NCBI GenBank assembly: GCA_902812455.1
Contig: CADDZH010000011.1
Span: 6,381 to 70,380 of the forward strand
Direction: 5' to 3'
Origin: Chloroflexota bacterium
GTDB lineage: Bacteria > Chloroflexota > Ktedonobacteria > Ktedonobacterales > Ktedonobacteraceae
DNA: 64,000 nucleotides
Part shown: positions 62,353-64,000 of the stretch, piece by piece
How positions within the stretch are numbered: position 1 is the first letter of the stretch
Layout of the letters: each line of letters begins with the position of its first letter
Made by a program: the position numbers and the translations under genes
Notes under the pieces: model-generated
Database searches by the model: none
Seen by the model: the letters and a program-made list of their open reading frames with translations, nothing else
Told to the model about the DNA's origin: nothing

Positions 62353-63564
62353 ATGAATAATGCGGGATTGTCCAGGGCACGGCTCGCTCGCATGCATGAT
62401 GTCATGGCTGGTTATGTCGAGCGCGGCGAGGTGCCGGGTCTCGTTATGCTGGTTAGCAGGCACGGCGAGGTGCATGTCGATGCACTCGGGACGCAGGCGA
62501 TTGGCGACAGCACCCCAATGCGGCGCGACACCATCTTCCGCATCTCCTCAATGACTAAGCCGATCACGGCCGTGGCGACGATGATGCTGGTAGAAGAATG
62601 CAAGCTGCGGCTAGATGATCCGGTGGATCACTGGCTTCCCGAACTGGCTGGGCGCAAGGTATTGAGGCGACTTGATGGGCCGCTTGACGCCACAGTGCCT
62701 GCGAACCGGCCGATCACAGTGCGTGATCTGCTGACCTTCCGCATGGGCTTCGGGCAGATGCTGGCGCCGCCGGAGGCTTACCCGATCCTGAAGGAAGCGC
62801 AGGCGCAGCAGATTGGCATGGGGCCGCCAAGCCCGTCGACAATGCCTGCGCCCAATGAGTGGCTGCGCCGCCTGGGGCGGCTTCCGCTCATGCACCAGCC
62901 GGGTGAGAAGTGGATGTACAATACGGGAGCCGACGTGCTGGGCGTGCTGATTGCACGCGCTTCGAATCAAGAGTTTCCGGCGTTCTTGCGCGAACGCATC
63001 TTCGAGCCGCTCGGGATGAAGGATAGCGGGTTCAGCGTGCCGGCGGCATCGCTCGATCGGCTGGCGACCAGCTACTGGACTAATCCCGCAAACGGGGAAC
63101 TTGCCGTCTATGACGAGGCCAAGGGCGGCCAATGGAGCCGAGAGCCTGCTTTTCCATCGGGAGCCGCGGGACTGGTTTCGATCATTGACGACTACCTGGC
63201 TTTCGGTCAGATGATGCTTTCCCAGGGCAAACACGGCGGCGAACGCCTCCTGTCGAGGCTTTCAGTCGAGACGATGACAACCGACCAGTTGACGGCCGAG
63301 CAGAAGGCAGTATCCGGCCTGGTTCCTGGATTTTTTGACAACCACGGCTGGGGATTCGGCATGTCTATAGTCACCAGGCGCGACGGCATCGCGGCAGTGC
63401 CCGGCCGGTACGGCTGGGATGGCGGCCTAGGCACCTCCTGGTATTCAGATCCCAGAGAGGATATGATCACCATCCTGATGACCCAGCGGGCATGGGCTTC
63501 TCCTAATCCCCCGGACATCTGCCGCGATTTCTGGACTCTGGCCTACCAGGCGATAGATGATTAA
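62353..63564 (+). CDS. Serine hydrolase of the beta-lactamase (class C/EstB) family
   Basis: The 403-residue protein has the serine active-site tetrad RISSMTKPITAVATMM (S-x-x-K), the second motif WMYNTGADVLGVLIAR (Y-x-N) and a late GGLGTSWYSDP region corresponding to the KTG box. Family members include esterases, D-aminopeptidases and class C beta-lactamases. No signal peptide is present, arguing for an intracellular esterase rather than a periplasmic lactamase. ATG 62353 is preferred; it follows GGGGG by 8 bases. The stop codon is 11 bases from the next ATG. Confidence 0.9.
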   Translation: MNNAGLSRARLARMHDVMAGYVERGEVPGLVMLVSRHGEVHVDALGTQAIGDSTPMRRDTIFRISSMTKPITAVATMMLVEECKLRLDDPVDHWLPELAGRKVLRRLDGPLDATVPANRPITVRDLLTFRMGFGQMLAPPEAYPILKEAQAQQIGMGPPSPSTMPAPNEWLRRLGRLPLMHQPGEKWMYNTGADVLGVLIARASNQEFPAFLRERIFEPLGMKDSGFSVPAASLDRLATSYWTNPANGELAVYDEAKGGQWSREPAFPSGAAGLVSIIDDYLAFGQMMLSQGKHGGERLLSRLSVETMTTDQLTAEQKAVSGLVPGFFDNHGWGFGMSIVTRRDGIAAVPGRYGWDGGLGTSWYSDPREDMITILMTQRAWASPNPPDICRDFWTLAYQAIDD

Positions 63565-63574
63565 GGAGGTTTTT

Positions 63575-64000
63575 ATGGGAAAAGTGATTGTAGGCACGAC
63601 CATGTCGCTGGATGGGTTTATTAATGACCGGAATGGCAGCGTGAACCGGCTGTATCCCGATCTTGAAGCATTACGAGAAACAGAGTGGCTTCAAGAAGAA
63701 ATACGAACGACAGGCGCAGTGGTGATGGGCAGGCGAGCCTACGATATGGCAGAGGGGGACTTCACAGGCTACGAATTTCAGGTGCCGATCTTTGTGCTGG
63801 CGCATGCTGTTCCAGAACAAGTGGCCAGGGGAGAAAATGAAAATTTGACCTTTACCTTCGTGACGGACGGGATTGAACATGCCATTGCACAAGCAAAAGC
63901 GGCGGCAGGTGACAAAAATGTGATGGTGATAGGCGGCGCGCAAACTGCCCAGCAATGCATACGAGCCGGGCTTGCAGACGAACTTTCGATTGGCATCGTA
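63575..64000 (+). CDS. Dihydrofolate reductase/RibD C-terminal family protein, 5' part
   Basis: The frame starts at ATG 63575 with AAGGAGG about 6 bases upstream and is open to the window end (142 codons). MGKVIVGTTMSLDGFINDRN, TTGAVVMGRRAYDMAEGDF, VPIFVLAHAVPE and KNVMVIGGAQTAQQCIRAGL match the dihydrofolate reductase-like RibD_C family (YwjB/YyaP group). The function of these stand-alone members is mostly unknown. It is probably co-transcribed with the serine hydrolase. Confidence 0.88.
   Translation, partial: MGKVIVGTTMSLDGFINDRNGSVNRLYPDLEALRETEWLQEEIRTTGAVVMGRRAYDMAEGDFTGYEFQVPIFVLAHAVPEQVARGENENLTFTFVTDGIEHAIAQAKAAAGDKNVMVIGGAQTAQQCIRAGLADELSIGIV

Noticed and set aside
1..64000. CRISPR array or replication origin
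   Set aside because: The dispersed repeats are not regularly spaced with unique spacers, and no dnaA box cluster or dnaA/parAB genes were seen.

Overview
The window (64 kb, genome of moderate to high GC) looks like a chromosomal segment of a Chloroflexota bacterium, most likely class Ktedonobacteria. This rests on gene style only: a split glycine dehydrogenase (gcvPA/gcvPB), an F420-type LLM oxidoreductase, a CofD/YvcK protein, a RIO kinase, GH76, DUF4097 and PadR genes, many TPR/STAND-type proteins, and intergenic spaces full of short dispersed repeats. No rRNA, plasmid or phage genes and no intact transposase were seen. The taxonomic call is inference.

Layout. 0-1.6 kb: end of a sulfatase, then lgt. 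1.7-7.3 kb: three co-directional genes encoding a TRPM-type SLOG (LSDAT) protein, a membrane-anchored TPR protein and a 1143-residue TIR-STAND ATPase. This is the best candidate for an undescribed nucleotide-signalling or defence system. 7.4-13.4 kb: a GDPD-like protein, an orphan gene, a membrane protein bracketed by repeats, and a NYN-domain protein with a very long disordered N-terminus. 13.6-18.9 kb: a complete BMP-family (nucleoside-type) ABC importer. 18.9-23.7 kb: the glycine cleavage operon gcvT-gcvH-gcvPA-gcvPB on the minus strand. 23.8-26.1 kb: an Erm-like rRNA methyltransferase with a possible attenuator leader, tRNA-Arg, a tRNA fragment and a RIO kinase. 26.5-38.4 kb: lipid kinase, MocR regulator, eIF2B-like protein, a GGCT-like membrane protein, GYD protein, YvcK, TPR protein, PadR with a membrane protein, and a PIN/HTH toxin-antitoxin pair. 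38.6-51.2 kb: acyl-CoA synthetase, Mrp, HflX, Uma2, ABC-F, a small-molecule phosphotransferase, a sigma factor fused to a bifunctional-nuclease domain, and GH76. 51.2-57.4 kb: a methyltransferase, a MITE-like element, a second defence-like cassette (TIR protein, Mrr-type nuclease, orphan) and a DUF4097 gene broken by one in-frame amber codon. 57.9-64 kb: metabolic genes (HIBADH-like, LLM oxidoreductase, CcbP-like, AraC, VOC, serine hydrolase, DHFR-like), all on the plus strand.

Three families of short dispersed repeats fill the intergenic space. Family A carries a TCATCCTGAGCG-like motif. Family B has long inverted arms around a GCCGATAAATCGGC core. Family C starts GAGGGCAAGCACAAGGC and ends CCCCTAC. 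A and B are seen only between 7 and 50 kb and C only between 52 and 62 kb, so the repeat landscape changes at about 51-52 kb, next to the second TIR cassette. Repeats also alter genes: one copy supplies the C-terminus of a membrane protein, and another supplies a possible -35 box.
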